Positions 25,686-34,327 of a DNA stretch of 64,000 bases are shown here, in pieces. Numbering within the stretch: position 1 is the stretch's first letter; each line of letters starts with the position of its first letter. This stretch comes from Streptomyces brevispora (lineage in GTDB: Bacteria; Actinomycetota; Actinomycetes; Streptomycetales; Streptomycetaceae). A program made the translations under genes and the position numbers. The notes below the pieces were generated by a model that was given only the letters and a program-made list of their open reading frames with translations, ran no database searches and was not told where the DNA came from. Location: NCBI RefSeq assembly GCF_007829885.1, contig NZ_VIWW01000001.1:5146001-5210000 (forward strand), given 5' to 3'.

Positions 25686-26693
25686 GTGCAGTCCACACCC
25701 ACCGGGAACAAGGCGTCCCGGACAGCGCACTGGCCGACACCCGAGGCGGCGGCCTCCCGGGAACCGGGCCCCACGGTCCAGTGGCGTTCCTGGCACCTCC
25801 ACATCGGGTCCATGGCGCGGTCCGCGCACGACAGGGTGGTCACCGAGGTGATCGGCCCCGCGGCGGACCTGTTTCCCGACCACCCCTGGTTCTTCATCCG
25901 GTACTGGCAGAACGGGCCGCATCTACGGCTGCGGCTCGGCGGGTTGACCACCTCCGAGACGGCGCGCACCGAACGGCTGCTCCAGGACCGGCTCGGCCGC
26001 GCCGTCCGTCTCCAGGACGGGGAGGAACCGGTCGACCGGGACACGTATCTGGGGCACGCCCGGCGGCTGTCCGCGCTGGAGGAACCGCACCGCAGCGTCC
26101 GGCTGGCCGGCCCCAGGGACCCCGGCGTGTACCAGGACACCTACGTCCCGGAGACGGAACGGTACGGCGGGCCCGCTCTGATGCCCGCCACCGAGCGGCT
26201 GTTCCAGCTCTCCAGCGAACTGGTACGGGCCTTCCTGCCCCGGCTGCCCGACTCGCGGTCACGTTCGGCGATGGCACTGCGGGCGGCCATGTCCGCCGGT
26301 ACCGCGCTGGGCGGCCCGGCCGACCAGGCACTGTTCTACGCGCGCGGGCTGGACGCGTGGCGGCAGATGGTGGGGGCCGGGTTCCGGCTCTCCACCGAGC
26401 AGTTGGACCGGCTGTGCGGGACCGGCCGGGCCGCACCGCCCGCCGTGGACCCGGCCCAGCACGGCCTGTTCGGGCCCTGGCACACCCTGCTGTACGACCT
26501 GGCCGGCCAGGTCCGTACGGAAGGCACCGCCGAACACCCCGGGGAGGTCTTCTTCTCCCACGTCCACATGTTGCACAACCGGCTCGGACTGACCATGGCC
26601 GAGGAACTGCAGACCTACGCCCGGCTGGTCCACCTCTTTCCGCAGCCCGGCACGGCCGACGCCGTTCCGCAGCCGGTACCCAAGGAGCACTGA
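25686..26693 (+). CDS. Second SpaB_C-like thiopeptide-type biosynthesis protein
   Basis: 335 residues. WRSWHLHIG, then WFFIRYWQNGPHLRLRLGG is the textbook signature of the thiopeptide-type bacteriocin domain (the LanB elimination domain). The rest is helical and ends with HVHMLHNRLGLTMAEELQTY, also typical. It is the better candidate for the glutamate-elimination step because its sequence is closest to the C-terminal domain of fused LanB proteins; the 16579 gene would then do ring closure. The GTG at 25686 follows GGAGACAACAAC; a TTG at 25647 is the alternative. Stop and the next start overlap by 1 bp. Confidence 0.82.
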   Translation: MQSTPTGNKASRTAHWPTPEAAASREPGPTVQWRSWHLHIGSMARSAHDRVVTEVIGPAADLFPDHPWFFIRYWQNGPHLRLRLGGLTTSETARTERLLQDRLGRAVRLQDGEEPVDRDTYLGHARRLSALEEPHRSVRLAGPRDPGVYQDTYVPETERYGGPALMPATERLFQLSSELVRAFLPRLPDSRSRSAMALRAAMSAGTALGGPADQALFYARGLDAWRQMVGAGFRLSTEQLDRLCGTGRAAPPAVDPAQHGLFGPWHTLLYDLAGQVRTEGTAEHPGEVFFSHVHMLHNRLGLTMAEELQTYARLVHLFPQPGTADAVPQPVPKEH

Positions 26694-27685
26694 TGGCACG
26701 ATCCATGCCGACCACGGCGGCCCCTTTGGCAACGCCGTCCGCCGCCGCACCGCCGGTGGCCGTCCGGACCGTGGGGATGTCCCGGTCCTACGGCGACAAA
26801 ACCGCGCTGCACCCGACCGACCTGGAGATCCGCAGCGGCGAGCTGGTCGGACTGCTGGGCCCCAACGGCGCGGGCAAGTCCACGCTGCTCAGCCTGCTTG
26901 TCGGGCTGCGCCGGCCGACCTCGGGCCACTGCGAACTGTTCGGCGGCGACCCGCGGAAGCCGGTGCACCGCAGGCTGGTCGGGGTGACCCCGCAGGAGAC
27001 CGGGCTGCCACCCACGCTCCGGGTCGGCGAGGTAGCCGACTTCGCCGCCGCCCACTACGAGAACCCGGTCCCGCGGGGCGAACTGCTGGACCGCTTCGGC
27101 CTGCTGGACAAGGAGCGCCGCCAGACCGGTGGACTGTCCGGCGGTGAGAAACGCCGCCTGGCGGTGGCCCTGGCCTTTGTCGGGCGACCCCACATGGTGT
27201 TCCTCGACGAGCCCACCACCGGACTGGACGTGGAGACCCGCCGCACCTTGTGGGAGGTGATCCGCGCCTTCCACACCGAGGGCGGCACCGTGCTGTTGAC
27301 CAGTCACTATCTGGAGGAGATCGAGCACCTGGCCGACCGCGTGGTGATACTCGCCCGCGGCCGGGTCGTGGCCGACGACACCGTTGACGCGCTGCGCGGG
27401 CTGGTGCGCGCCCAGCGGGTCAGTCTGCTGGCCGACGAAGTGCCCCCGCTGCCCGGCATCCTCACCTCCGAGCGCGTGGGCGGCCGTGTCCATCTGCTGA
27501 CCCCTGACGCCGACGCGCTGGTGCGCGATCTGGTCAACAGCCGGGCGCCGTTCTCCGGACTCGAAGTCCGCTCGGCGACGCTGGAAGAGGCGTTCCTCAC
27601 GCTCGCGGACGAGGCCGGGGCGGACGACGCCCCGGCCGGTACACACGCGGCGACGACACAGTTGGGAGACAGCCCATGGCGATAA
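26693..27685 (+). CDS. ABC transporter ATP-binding protein (RiPP exporter)
   Basis: 330-residue ATPase: Walker A GPNGAGKS (near residues 57-64), signature LSGGEKRR, Walker B HMVFLDEPTTGLD and the H-loop TSHYLEEIEHL. The C-terminal 100 residues are the extension usual in drug and peptide exporters of the DrrA/CcmA type. It overlaps the permease gene by 10 bp and the upstream biosynthesis gene by 1 bp. Probably exports the mature peptide and contributes to self-resistance. No separate ribosomal resistance methylase or spare EF-Tu gene is seen in the cluster, so export may be the main protection. Confidence 0.93.
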   Translation: MARSMPTTAAPLATPSAAAPPVAVRTVGMSRSYGDKTALHPTDLEIRSGELVGLLGPNGAGKSTLLSLLVGLRRPTSGHCELFGGDPRKPVHRRLVGVTPQETGLPPTLRVGEVADFAAAHYENPVPRGELLDRFGLLDKERRQTGGLSGGEKRRLAVALAFVGRPHMVFLDEPTTGLDVETRRTLWEVIRAFHTEGGTVLLTSHYLEEIEHLADRVVILARGRVVADDTVDALRGLVRAQRVSLLADEVPPLPGILTSERVGGRVHLLTPDADALVRDLVNSRAPFSGLEVRSATLEEAFLTLADEAGADDAPAGTHAATTQLGDSPWR

Positions 27686-28524
27686 GCACGCCTGAGACTG
27701 CGAGCGGGTCCGAGACGGCGTCCGCCGGCCTTCTCCCCGGCGCGCCGGCATCCGACCGGGGGAGAGGCGCGGCCTTGCGCACCCAGGTCAGGATGACCCT
27801 GATGCACGCGCGCTACCAGGTGCTGCGCACCACGCGCGTCCCGATCGCGCTGCTGGGCACGGCGTTCTTCCCGGGCGCGTCGATGCTGTTCTTCGTCGTC
27901 CCGGCCACCGGTAGCGACCCCGTGGGCGCGACCTACGCGACCGCGGCCATGGTGGTCTTCTCGACCATGATCAGCAACCTCTTCGGGCACGGCGTCGGAG
28001 TGGCGGAGGAGCGCCAGCACCCGTGGGACTTCTACACCCGCACCCTGCCCAGCGGGCCGGGCCCGAAGTTCGTGGGGCGGCTGCTGTCCGGGCTGCTCAC
28101 GATGCTGCTGTCCCTGCTCCCGCTGCTGGCCATCGCCGTGCTGGCGACCGACGCCACCACCACCCCGCTGGGCTTCCTCACTGCCGTGGGCGTGGTGATC
28201 CTGGTCTCGATCCCGTTCACCCTCATGGGGCTGACCATCGGATATCTGCTGCCGATCCGGGCGGCGTTGGCCGTGGTCCAGCTGACGTTCTTTCCGCTCG
28301 CCTTCGCCGGAGGACTGTTCTCCGGGGCGGGCCAGGCCCCGGGCTTCATCGAGACGATCGCACCCTTCACCCCCACCCGCGGCGCCGCCGAGATGATGTG
28401 GGCGGCCGTGGGTGACTACAGCATGAACCCGGTCGCGGCCATCGCCTTCGCGGGGTGGACGGTGCTCCTGGCCGTGCTGGCGGTGTACGCCTACCGGCGA
28501 GACGAGGGCCAGCGTTTCCACTGA
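27676..28524 (+). CDS. ABC-2-type permease (RiPP exporter)
   Basis: 282-residue membrane subunit with six hydrophobic segments, including IALLGTAFFPGASMLFFVVP, LLTMLLSLLPLLAIAVLA and AVVQLTFFPLAFAGGLFSGA, and the ABC-2 style loop PFTPTRGAAEMMW. Pairs with the ATPase it overlaps. The first 35 residues are a hydrophilic cytosolic tail. Last gene of the plus-strand operon that began at 16579; a strong bidirectional hairpin follows. Confidence 0.92.
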   Translation: MAISTPETASGSETASAGLLPGAPASDRGRGAALRTQVRMTLMHARYQVLRTTRVPIALLGTAFFPGASMLFFVVPATGSDPVGATYATAAMVVFSTMISNLFGHGVGVAEERQHPWDFYTRTLPSGPGPKFVGRLLSGLLTMLLSLLPLLAIAVLATDATTTPLGFLTAVGVVILVSIPFTLMGLTIGYLLPIRAALAVVQLTFFPLAFAGGLFSGAGQAPGFIETIAPFTPTRGAAEMMWAAVGDYSMNPVAAIAFAGWTVLLAVLAVYAYRRDEGQRFH

Positions 28525-28553
28525 GCCGGCCTACGGCCCCCGGCCGCGGAGCA

Positions 28554-28605
28554 GCGCGGCGGTGGGGGTGACGGTCCGGGGGGACTGTCACCCCCACCGC
28601 CGCGC
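28554..28605. terminator. Bidirectional terminator
   Basis: Perfect 19-bp inverted repeat (left arm 28554-28572, right arm 28587-28605) with a 14-nt loop, between the converging permease and FAD-hydroxylase genes. It should serve both. Confidence 0.75.
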
Positions 28606-28650
28606 CGTCGCGGGCGCACGCCTCACCCGCGGCGGCCGGGAAGACACCCC

Positions 28651-30216
28651 CTACGCGGTCGGCTCCAAGGAGGGCGCGTAGCGGTCGGCCAGCTCCCGCA
28701 GCAGGGCTTCGGTCTCCGCCGGACGCCGGGCGAGGCCGTAGACACGGCAGTCCGGGCGGATGACGGCCGCCGTCGCGCCGAGCGACCCCAGCCAGGACCG
28801 CAGCAGCTCATCGGCGGCGTCGCCGGAGCGCAGTTGACGCAACCGCAGCCGCCAGCGCGCCGCGCGCTCCAGCAGGCCGGAGCCGAGCAACGCGGCGGGA
28901 TCGTCCACGGTGAGCAGCACCGGGTCAGGGCCGAGGTGCCCGGCGGCGCCGAGCACCGACGGCGGAACCTGCAGCCCCGCGCCGGGGCAGGCCGTGCCGT
29001 CGTCCCTCCGGTGGTACAGGCCCCCGTCCGGGGTGCGGATGCCGGGCTGTGCCGGGCGGGCGGCATCCGCGTCCGGCCGTGCCGCCATCGCGGTGTCGCG
29101 GTGTGCCGCCGCGACCGGATCGGTCATGCAGATCAACTGACCGAGCGCCACCGACCGGTCGATGCTCTCCTGGGCGTGCGGGCGGCGCTCGGCCTGGTAA
29201 CTGTCCAGCAGCTCCGCGCGCGCGGCGCGGTCCAGCACCCGGTCCAGCTTCCAGGCCAGGTCGCCGGCGTCGCGGATACCGGAACACATGCCCTGCCCGG
29301 CGAACGGCGGCATCTGGTGGGCGGCGTCCCCGGCGAGCAGCACCCGGCCGGACCGCCAGCGGTCCGAGTTACGGGCGGTGAAGGTGTAGACGGCATGCCG
29401 TTCCAGAGTGGCGTTGCCCGGGTCGACACCGAACAGCCCCAGCAGCCGCCAGGCGTTCTCGGCGGTGCCGAACGCCTCGGAGGACTCGCCGGGCAGCCGC
29501 ATGAACTCCCAGCGGCGGTGACCCGGCCCGGCCGAGACCGCCACCCGGGGGCGCGCGGGGTCGGCGATCTGCACATTGCACGGCGGGAAGTCCGCCGCGC
29601 GGTGCGGGGTCACATCGCAGGCCATCCAGTCCAGCGCGAAGCCCCGATCGCTCAGCGTGGCCCCCATCGCCTCCCGCACCATGCTGTTGGCGCCGTCGCA
29701 CCCGACGACCCAGCGGGCGCGCAGCACTCGCTCCGGGCCTCCGCCCGTGCTGCGCACGGTGAGATCCGCACCGGTGTCCCGGGCGGTCAGCCGGACCGCC
29801 TCATGACCCCGCAGCAGCCGCAGGTTCGGTATCCGCGCGGCGCGTTCCGCCAACGCCTCTTCCAGGCCCGGCTGGTACATGGAGGTGGACACGGGCCAGC
29901 GGTGGGCGGGGTCGTGGCCCAGCCCGATACGAAGCAGGGTGCGGCCCGCGGCGTCGGCGACCACGTAGTCCTCGGAGGGCTCCCCGAAAGTGCTCAGGTA
30001 GGGGCCGACGCCTGCGGCGTCGAGGATGCGGGCGGCGTCGGCGTCGAAGGCGACGGCACGCGGCATCGGATACGGCCGGGGCCATCGTTCGACGACCGTC
30101 ACCTGCCGGCCGCGCTGGGCGAGCAGGATCGACAACACCTGGCCGACCGGTCCGAACCCGACGACGAGAACATCGGCGAGGGCCTCTTCCGAAGCCTGGG
30201 GCGGCGCAGCGCTCAA
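28651..30216 (-). CDS. FAD-dependent aromatic hydroxylase, MhpA/PheA-like
   Basis: 521 residues. Dinucleotide motif VVGFGPVGQV near residues 18-27, GCDGANSMVRE near 170 and GDAAHQMPPFAGQGMCSGIR near 300, followed by a thioredoxin-like C-terminal domain: the layout of 3-(3-hydroxyphenyl)propionate and phenol hydroxylases and of polyketide tailoring enzymes. It is the only biosynthetic gene of the cluster on the minus strand and diverges from the precursor gene. Likely to hydroxylate the aromatic acid made by the neighbouring aldolase/synthase pair, or the peptide-bound ring; which one cannot be told from sequence. Confidence 0.88.
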   Translation of the reverse strand: MSAAPPQASEEALADVLVVGFGPVGQVLSILLAQRGRQVTVVERWPRPYPMPRAVAFDADAARILDAAGVGPYLSTFGEPSEDYVVADAAGRTLLRIGLGHDPAHRWPVSTSMYQPGLEEALAERAARIPNLRLLRGHEAVRLTARDTGADLTVRSTGGGPERVLRARWVVGCDGANSMVREAMGATLSDRGFALDWMACDVTPHRAADFPPCNVQIADPARPRVAVSAGPGHRRWEFMRLPGESSEAFGTAENAWRLLGLFGVDPGNATLERHAVYTFTARNSDRWRSGRVLLAGDAAHQMPPFAGQGMCSGIRDAGDLAWKLDRVLDRAARAELLDSYQAERRPHAQESIDRSVALGQLICMTDPVAAAHRDTAMAARPDADAARPAQPGIRTPDGGLYHRRDDGTACPGAGLQVPPSVLGAAGHLGPDPVLLTVDDPAALLGSGLLERAARWRLRLRQLRSGDAADELLRSWLGSLGATAAVIRPDCRVYGLARRPAETEALLRELADRYAPSLEPTA

Positions 30217-30453
30217 CTTTCTCTCCCCTCACGAAGAGCGAGTGAACTCCCCGGGTATGACACCGCGCCGGGAAATCCGGTAGGCGGTCACGCTAGTCCT
30301 CGTTTCACGCCGGACAGCCCTGCGGAACCCCCTCCGGGAAAGAACGTGATGAATGTCAGCGCGGCTCGGGCGGCCGTTGTCCCGGCCGACGCCCGACTGC
30401 CAGCATCAGCGCGTCAGCAAGCCTTCTGCATAAGGCCATGGAAGGGATTTATC

Positions 30454-30660
30454 ATGACTATTCTCGCCAGCGAGACCCCGGCCGGCGGCGACCTCTTCGC
30501 CTCCTTCGACATCGACGAGCTGGAGGTGCTGGAGGTCTCCGACAGCGTGGGCCTGCCGGAGATGGGCGCCAGCTCCTCGAGCCTGAGCGTCGCTTCCGAG
30601 GCGGTTGGCGACATCAGCCTCTGCTGCTCGTCCTCCTCCTCCACCTGCTGTTGCTGCTGA
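30454..30660 (+). CDS. Thiopeptide-type RiPP precursor peptide
   Basis: 68 residues. The leader is acidic (FASFDIDELEVLEVSDSVGL), then the thiopeptide-style PEMGAS at 35-40, and a tail ending ISLCCSSSSSTCCCC. Six Cys occur, all in the last 12 residues, and Ser dominates 40-63. Cys would become thiazoles through the YcaO/SagB enzymes and Ser dehydroalanines through the split LanB. The core boundary is uncertain: cleavage after GA(S) gives about 28 residues, while cleavage before S55 gives 14. The Cys-rich end recalls cyclothiazomycin. AAGGGA lies 8 nt before the ATG. It faces away from the FAD hydroxylase, with a 237-bp gap for both promoters. Confidence 0.9.
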   Translation: MTILASETPAGGDLFASFDIDELEVLEVSDSVGLPEMGASSSSLSVASEAVGDISLCCSSSSSTCCCC

Positions 30661-30671
30661 TCGCAGCTGCC

Positions 30672-30704
30672 CGCGTACCGGCCCGCGCTCTGGGCCGGTA
30701 CGCG
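30672..30704 (+). terminator. Intercistronic hairpin behind the precursor gene
   Basis: Perfect 13-bp stem (arms CGCGTACCGGCCC and GGGCCGGTACGCG) with a 7-nt loop, 11 nt after the precursor stop and 35 nt before the ligase start. Likely a partial terminator or processing/stability element that makes precursor mRNA exceed the downstream enzymes. Confidence 0.7.
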
Positions 30705-30739
30705 GTGCCGGCCCCGTGCACGTCCCGGAGAGGAGTCCT

Positions 30740-32398
30740 GTGAGCAGCGGTCCCCCCGTGCGAATACCCCTGTCCTGGGCGCGGCACGAGCACTACGCCT
30801 TCCGGCTGCTGCACATCTGGGCGGAGCAGCCGGACGCGCCCGCGGTGTACTGGTCGGGGCACTGCCTCACCGCGCGGGAAAGCCTGTCGCTGGTCTTCGA
30901 CACGGCTGCCGCGCTGCGGAACTCCGGTATCACCCCGGGCGATACCGTCGCCCTTCTCACAGCGGCCAACCACCCCACGGCGCTCTTCGCGCGCTACGCC
31001 GCGCACCTGCTGGGCGCGGCTGTGGTGTCGGTCCGCGCGGCCAACCCCCGCAGCGAAGCCGAGATGCTTCCGCCCGAGGTCCAGGCCGAGGTGCTGCGGG
31101 ACACCGGCAGCCGTCTCCTGGTCGCCGACGAGACCACGGCCGGACGGGCGGCCGCGCTGGTCTCGCCCGGTCTGCGCGGCCTGCTGCTGCCCGCCCCGGG
31201 TGACGCGGCCACCCAGGCGTACGGCACGGTCGGCGCCCTGGCCCGGGTGCCCGCGGACGCGGGCTTCGGGCCGGACGAGGTGGCGCCCTACGTCCCCGGA
31301 GCCCGTGCCCGGATCACCTTCACCAGCGGGACGACCGGGCTGCCCAAGGGGATCGTCCAGAGCTATCGGACCTGGAACGCGACCGTCAGCATCTACCCGG
31401 CCGCCCCCGGCCCTCGCGGGCCCTCCCGCATCCTGGCCGTCACCCCGGTCAGCCACACGGTGGGCTCCATGGTGGACGCGGTGCTCGCCGCGGGCGGTGC
31501 CGCGGTGCTGCACCCGCGCTTCGACGCGGATGAGGTGCTGGACGCCTTCGTCCGCCTCGGCGTGACGGACACCTATCTGGCGGTGCCGCACCTCTACCGG
31601 CTCACCGAACGGCTGTCCGCGGCCGGTCGCCGACCGGATCTGTCGTCGCTGCGCCAGGTGGTGTACAGCGGGACGCCGGCCGCGCCCCACCGGATCGCCG
31701 AGGCGCTGCGCTGGTTCGGGGAGTCGCTGTCACAGCTGTACGGCTCCTCCGAGGCGGGCGGCATCTGCGGCCTGGACCGGCTGGACCATCAGGAACCGGA
31801 GCTGCTGCCGACCGTGGGCCTGCCGTTCCCCTGGGTCGGGCTGTGCCTGCGCGACCCGGAGACCGGCCACGATGTCCCCCGGGGCACGATCGGCGAGGTG
31901 TGTGTGCGGTCCGCGACGGCCATGGACGGCTACCTTGGCCGCGCCCCGGCGGAGGGCCGCACCCCGGACGGCTGGCTGCGTACCGGTGATCTCGGCCGTC
32001 TTGATGTGTACGGCAGGCTCCGGCTGACCGGCCGCTTGGGACAGGTCATCAAGAGCGGCGGACAGAAGGTGTATCCGGTCGCCGTGGAACGGGTCCTGGC
32101 CGAGTATCCGGCGGTGCGGCAGGCGGCGGTGTTCGGGGTGCGGGACCACGACCGGGTGGAGCGGGTGTACGCGGCGGTGTCCTTGTACCCGGGGAGCGAC
32201 GGCGACGACGTCCGGCTGCGGGCCCATGTCGGGGCGCGGCTGGACTCGGCCCATGTGCCGGTGCGCATCAGCCGGTGGCCGGAGCTGCCGTTGAACGACA
32301 GCGGCAAGCCCGATGTGCGGTACCTCCGTGGCCTCGCGGAGGCGGCGGACAGCGAACCCGGCGTGCGGGAAGCCACCGGGGAGAGGGGAGCGATATGA
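30740..32398 (+). CDS. AMP-dependent acyl ligase (ANL family)
   Basis: 552-residue adenylating enzyme. A3 motif TFTSGTTGLPKG, A5 YGSSEAGG, A7/A8 WLRTGDLGRLDVYGRLRLTG and the A10 lysine in LPLNDSGKPD are all present. Such enzymes activate aryl or acyl acids as AMP esters and then as CoA or carrier thioesters. Its place directly before the 3-amino-4-hydroxybenzoate genes suggests that acid, or a hydroxylated form, as substrate. It would resemble NosI, which activates the indolic acid of nosiheptide, but no carrier protein or acyltransferase gene is seen nearby. GTG at 30740 with GAGAGGAG upstream; stop overlaps the aldolase start. Confidence 0.85.
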   Translation: MSSGPPVRIPLSWARHEHYAFRLLHIWAEQPDAPAVYWSGHCLTARESLSLVFDTAAALRNSGITPGDTVALLTAANHPTALFARYAAHLLGAAVVSVRAANPRSEAEMLPPEVQAEVLRDTGSRLLVADETTAGRAAALVSPGLRGLLLPAPGDAATQAYGTVGALARVPADAGFGPDEVAPYVPGARARITFTSGTTGLPKGIVQSYRTWNATVSIYPAAPGPRGPSRILAVTPVSHTVGSMVDAVLAAGGAAVLHPRFDADEVLDAFVRLGVTDTYLAVPHLYRLTERLSAAGRRPDLSSLRQVVYSGTPAAPHRIAEALRWFGESLSQLYGSSEAGGICGLDRLDHQEPELLPTVGLPFPWVGLCLRDPETGHDVPRGTIGEVCVRSATAMDGYLGRAPAEGRTPDGWLRTGDLGRLDVYGRLRLTGRLGQVIKSGGQKVYPVAVERVLAEYPAVRQAAVFGVRDHDRVERVYAAVSLYPGSDGDDVRLRAHVGARLDSAHVPVRISRWPELPLNDSGKPDVRYLRGLAEAADSEPGVREATGERGAI

Positions 32399-33237
32399 CG
32401 TCATATCTGCATTTCGCGCGTGAGATGCGGCTCGGCAGGCTGTTCCGTCATGGGGACGATCGACTCCTGATCACCCCGCTCGACCACTCCGTCACCGATG
32501 GTCCGGTGGTGCCCCGCGGCAGCAGTGTCGACCGCCTCACCGGCCAGCTGGCCGCGGGCGGCGTCGACGGCGTGGTCGTCCACAAGGGCGTGCTGCGGCA
32601 CATCGCGCCGTCCCGCTTCGCGGGGATGTCGCTCATCGTGCATCTGAGCGCGAGCACCCGGCACGCGCCGGACTCGGAGGCCAAGTACCTGGTGACAGCG
32701 GTGGAGGACGCGCTGCGGCTCGGGGCGGACGCGGTGAGCGTCCACATCAACATGGGCTCGGCGGACGAGCGGCAGCAGATCGGGGACCTGGGCCGGGTGG
32801 CGGACCTGTGCGACCGCTGGAACCTGCCCCTGCTGGCGATGGTCTACCCGCGCGGCCCCGGTATCCGCCATCCGCAGGCCCCGGAGCTGGTGGTGCACGC
32901 GGCGACGCTCGCCGCCGACCTCGGCGCGGATCTGGTGAAGGTCCCCTACGTGGGGAACGTGGCCGAGATGCGTGACGTGGTTGCCGCCTGCCCCATCCCG
33001 CTGCTGTGCGCGGGCGGCCCGCGCCGTGGTTCGGGCACCGATGTGCTGGCGTTCGTCAGGGACGTCCTGCTCGGCGGCGCCGCCGGTGTCGCGATGGGGC
33101 GCAACATCTTCCAGGCCGCCGATCCCCGCCGGATGGCCGCACGGGTGGCCGGCGTGGTGCACGGCGAGCCCCAACCGCACAAGGCCGACGAGACAGAAGG
33201 GCAGCGTGATGAACGGACAGAAGCTGTGCTGGCTTGA
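32395..33237 (+). CDS. DhnA-type aldolase (GriI-like, 3-amino-4-hydroxybenzoate pathway)
   Basis: 280-residue class I aldolase of the DhnA/FbaB family. ITPLDHSVTDGPV near residue 23 and the Schiff-base lysine region LVKVPYVGN, with CAGGPRRGSGTDVL downstream, are typical. In Streptomyces, homologues such as GriI condense aspartate semialdehyde with dihydroxyacetone phosphate, the first step to 3-amino-4-hydroxybenzoate. In archaea relatives make the ADTH sugar of aromatic amino acids. The tight pairing with a type II dehydroquinate-synthase gene points to the GriI role. ATGA overlap with the ligase and a 29-bp overlap with the next gene. Confidence 0.87.
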   Translation: MTSYLHFAREMRLGRLFRHGDDRLLITPLDHSVTDGPVVPRGSSVDRLTGQLAAGGVDGVVVHKGVLRHIAPSRFAGMSLIVHLSASTRHAPDSEAKYLVTAVEDALRLGADAVSVHINMGSADERQQIGDLGRVADLCDRWNLPLLAMVYPRGPGIRHPQAPELVVHAATLAADLGADLVKVPYVGNVAEMRDVVAACPIPLLCAGGPRRGSGTDVLAFVRDVLLGGAAGVAMGRNIFQAADPRRMAARVAGVVHGEPQPHKADETEGQRDERTEAVLA

Positions 33238-34327
33238 TATCCGCAGGGCCGGTGCGGCCGGACCCGCGATCATCGAGGAGGCCCTGCACCAGCGTATCGA
33301 CGGCATCGTCGCCGGTGACCTGCAGACCCTGGCCGACCTCCCACCCACCGTCCGCAAGGTGCTGCTGCCCAGCGGCGACAACTGGTGGCGGGACGAGTGC
33401 TTCCCCGGCGCGGCCGACATCGTGGTGCTGCCGCCCGGCTTCACCAACCGCGCCGAGCTGGAACAGGCCCACCCCGAGGTGGAGTTCGGACGCCTGGTGG
33501 AGATCACCGACGCCACGAGTCTGGAGGAGGCGTGCCACGCGGCGCGGACCGAGCGATGGAGCGTCCTCGACTTCCGCGACCCGACCAAGATCCCGCTGGA
33601 AATCGTCATCGCCGCCGCCGCGGGCTCCAAGGGCGCGATCGTGACCACCGCCGCCAACCCCGAAGAGGCGGCGATCACCTTCGGTGTGCTGGAACTCGGC
33701 TCGGACGGGGTGATGATCCCCGGCCACTCCGTGGGGGACGCCACCGCGCTCGTCCAGGCGGCCCGGTCCTCGGCCGGTGAACTGACGCTGACCGAACTGA
33801 CCGTCACCGCGACGACGCACATCGGCATGGGCGAGCGGGCCTGCGTCGACACCTGTAGCCAGCTGCGGGAGAACGAAGGGCTGCTCGTCGGCTCCTACTC
33901 CAAGGGGATGGTGCTGTGCGTCAGCGAGACGCACCCACTGCCGTACATGCCGACCCGCCCCTTCCGGGTGAACGCCGGTGCGGTGCACTCCTATGTGGTC
34001 GCGCCGCACGGCCGTACCAACTACCTCAGCGAACTGCACGCGGGATCCCCGGCTCTGGCGGTGGACGCCACCGGACGGACCCGCGTGGTATCGGTGGGCC
34101 GGATCAAGGTCGAGACCAGACCGCTGATTTCCGTTGACGCGGTGTCACCGGACGGACAGCAGGTCAACCTCATCCTCCAGGACGACTGGCATGTGCGGGT
34201 GCTGGGGCCGGGCGGTGTGGTGCTGAACTGCACCGAGCTCACCCCGGGTGACACGCTGCTGGGCTATGTGCCCACCGCCGACCGGCATGTGGGCTACCCC
34301 ATCGACGAGTTCTGCCGCGAGCAGTGA
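33209..34327 (+). CDS. 3-Dehydroquinate synthase II-like protein (GriH-like)
   Basis: 372 residues of the archaeal-type 3-dehydroquinate synthase family: KLCWLDIRRA at the start, LEIVIAAAAGSKGAIVTTAA, TATTHIGMGERACVDTCSQL, GSYSKGMVLCVSETHPLPYM, RPFRVNAGAVHSYVV, and a C-terminal beta domain. With the aldolase it matches the grixazone GriH/GriI pair, which makes 3-amino-4-hydroxybenzoic acid without the shikimate pathway; platensimycin clusters use the same pair. The ATG at 33209 lies within the aldolase gene, after GAAGGG. Bacteria that make tryptophan normally use the unrelated type I AroB, so a secondary-metabolic role is likely. Confidence 0.88.
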   Translation: MNGQKLCWLDIRRAGAAGPAIIEEALHQRIDGIVAGDLQTLADLPPTVRKVLLPSGDNWWRDECFPGAADIVVLPPGFTNRAELEQAHPEVEFGRLVEITDATSLEEACHAARTERWSVLDFRDPTKIPLEIVIAAAAGSKGAIVTTAANPEEAAITFGVLELGSDGVMIPGHSVGDATALVQAARSSAGELTLTELTVTATTHIGMGERACVDTCSQLRENEGLLVGSYSKGMVLCVSETHPLPYMPTRPFRVNAGAVHSYVVAPHGRTNYLSELHAGSPALAVDATGRTRVVSVGRIKVETRPLISVDAVSPDGQQVNLILQDDWHVRVLGPGGVVLNCTELTPGDTLLGYVPTADRHVGYPIDEFCREQ

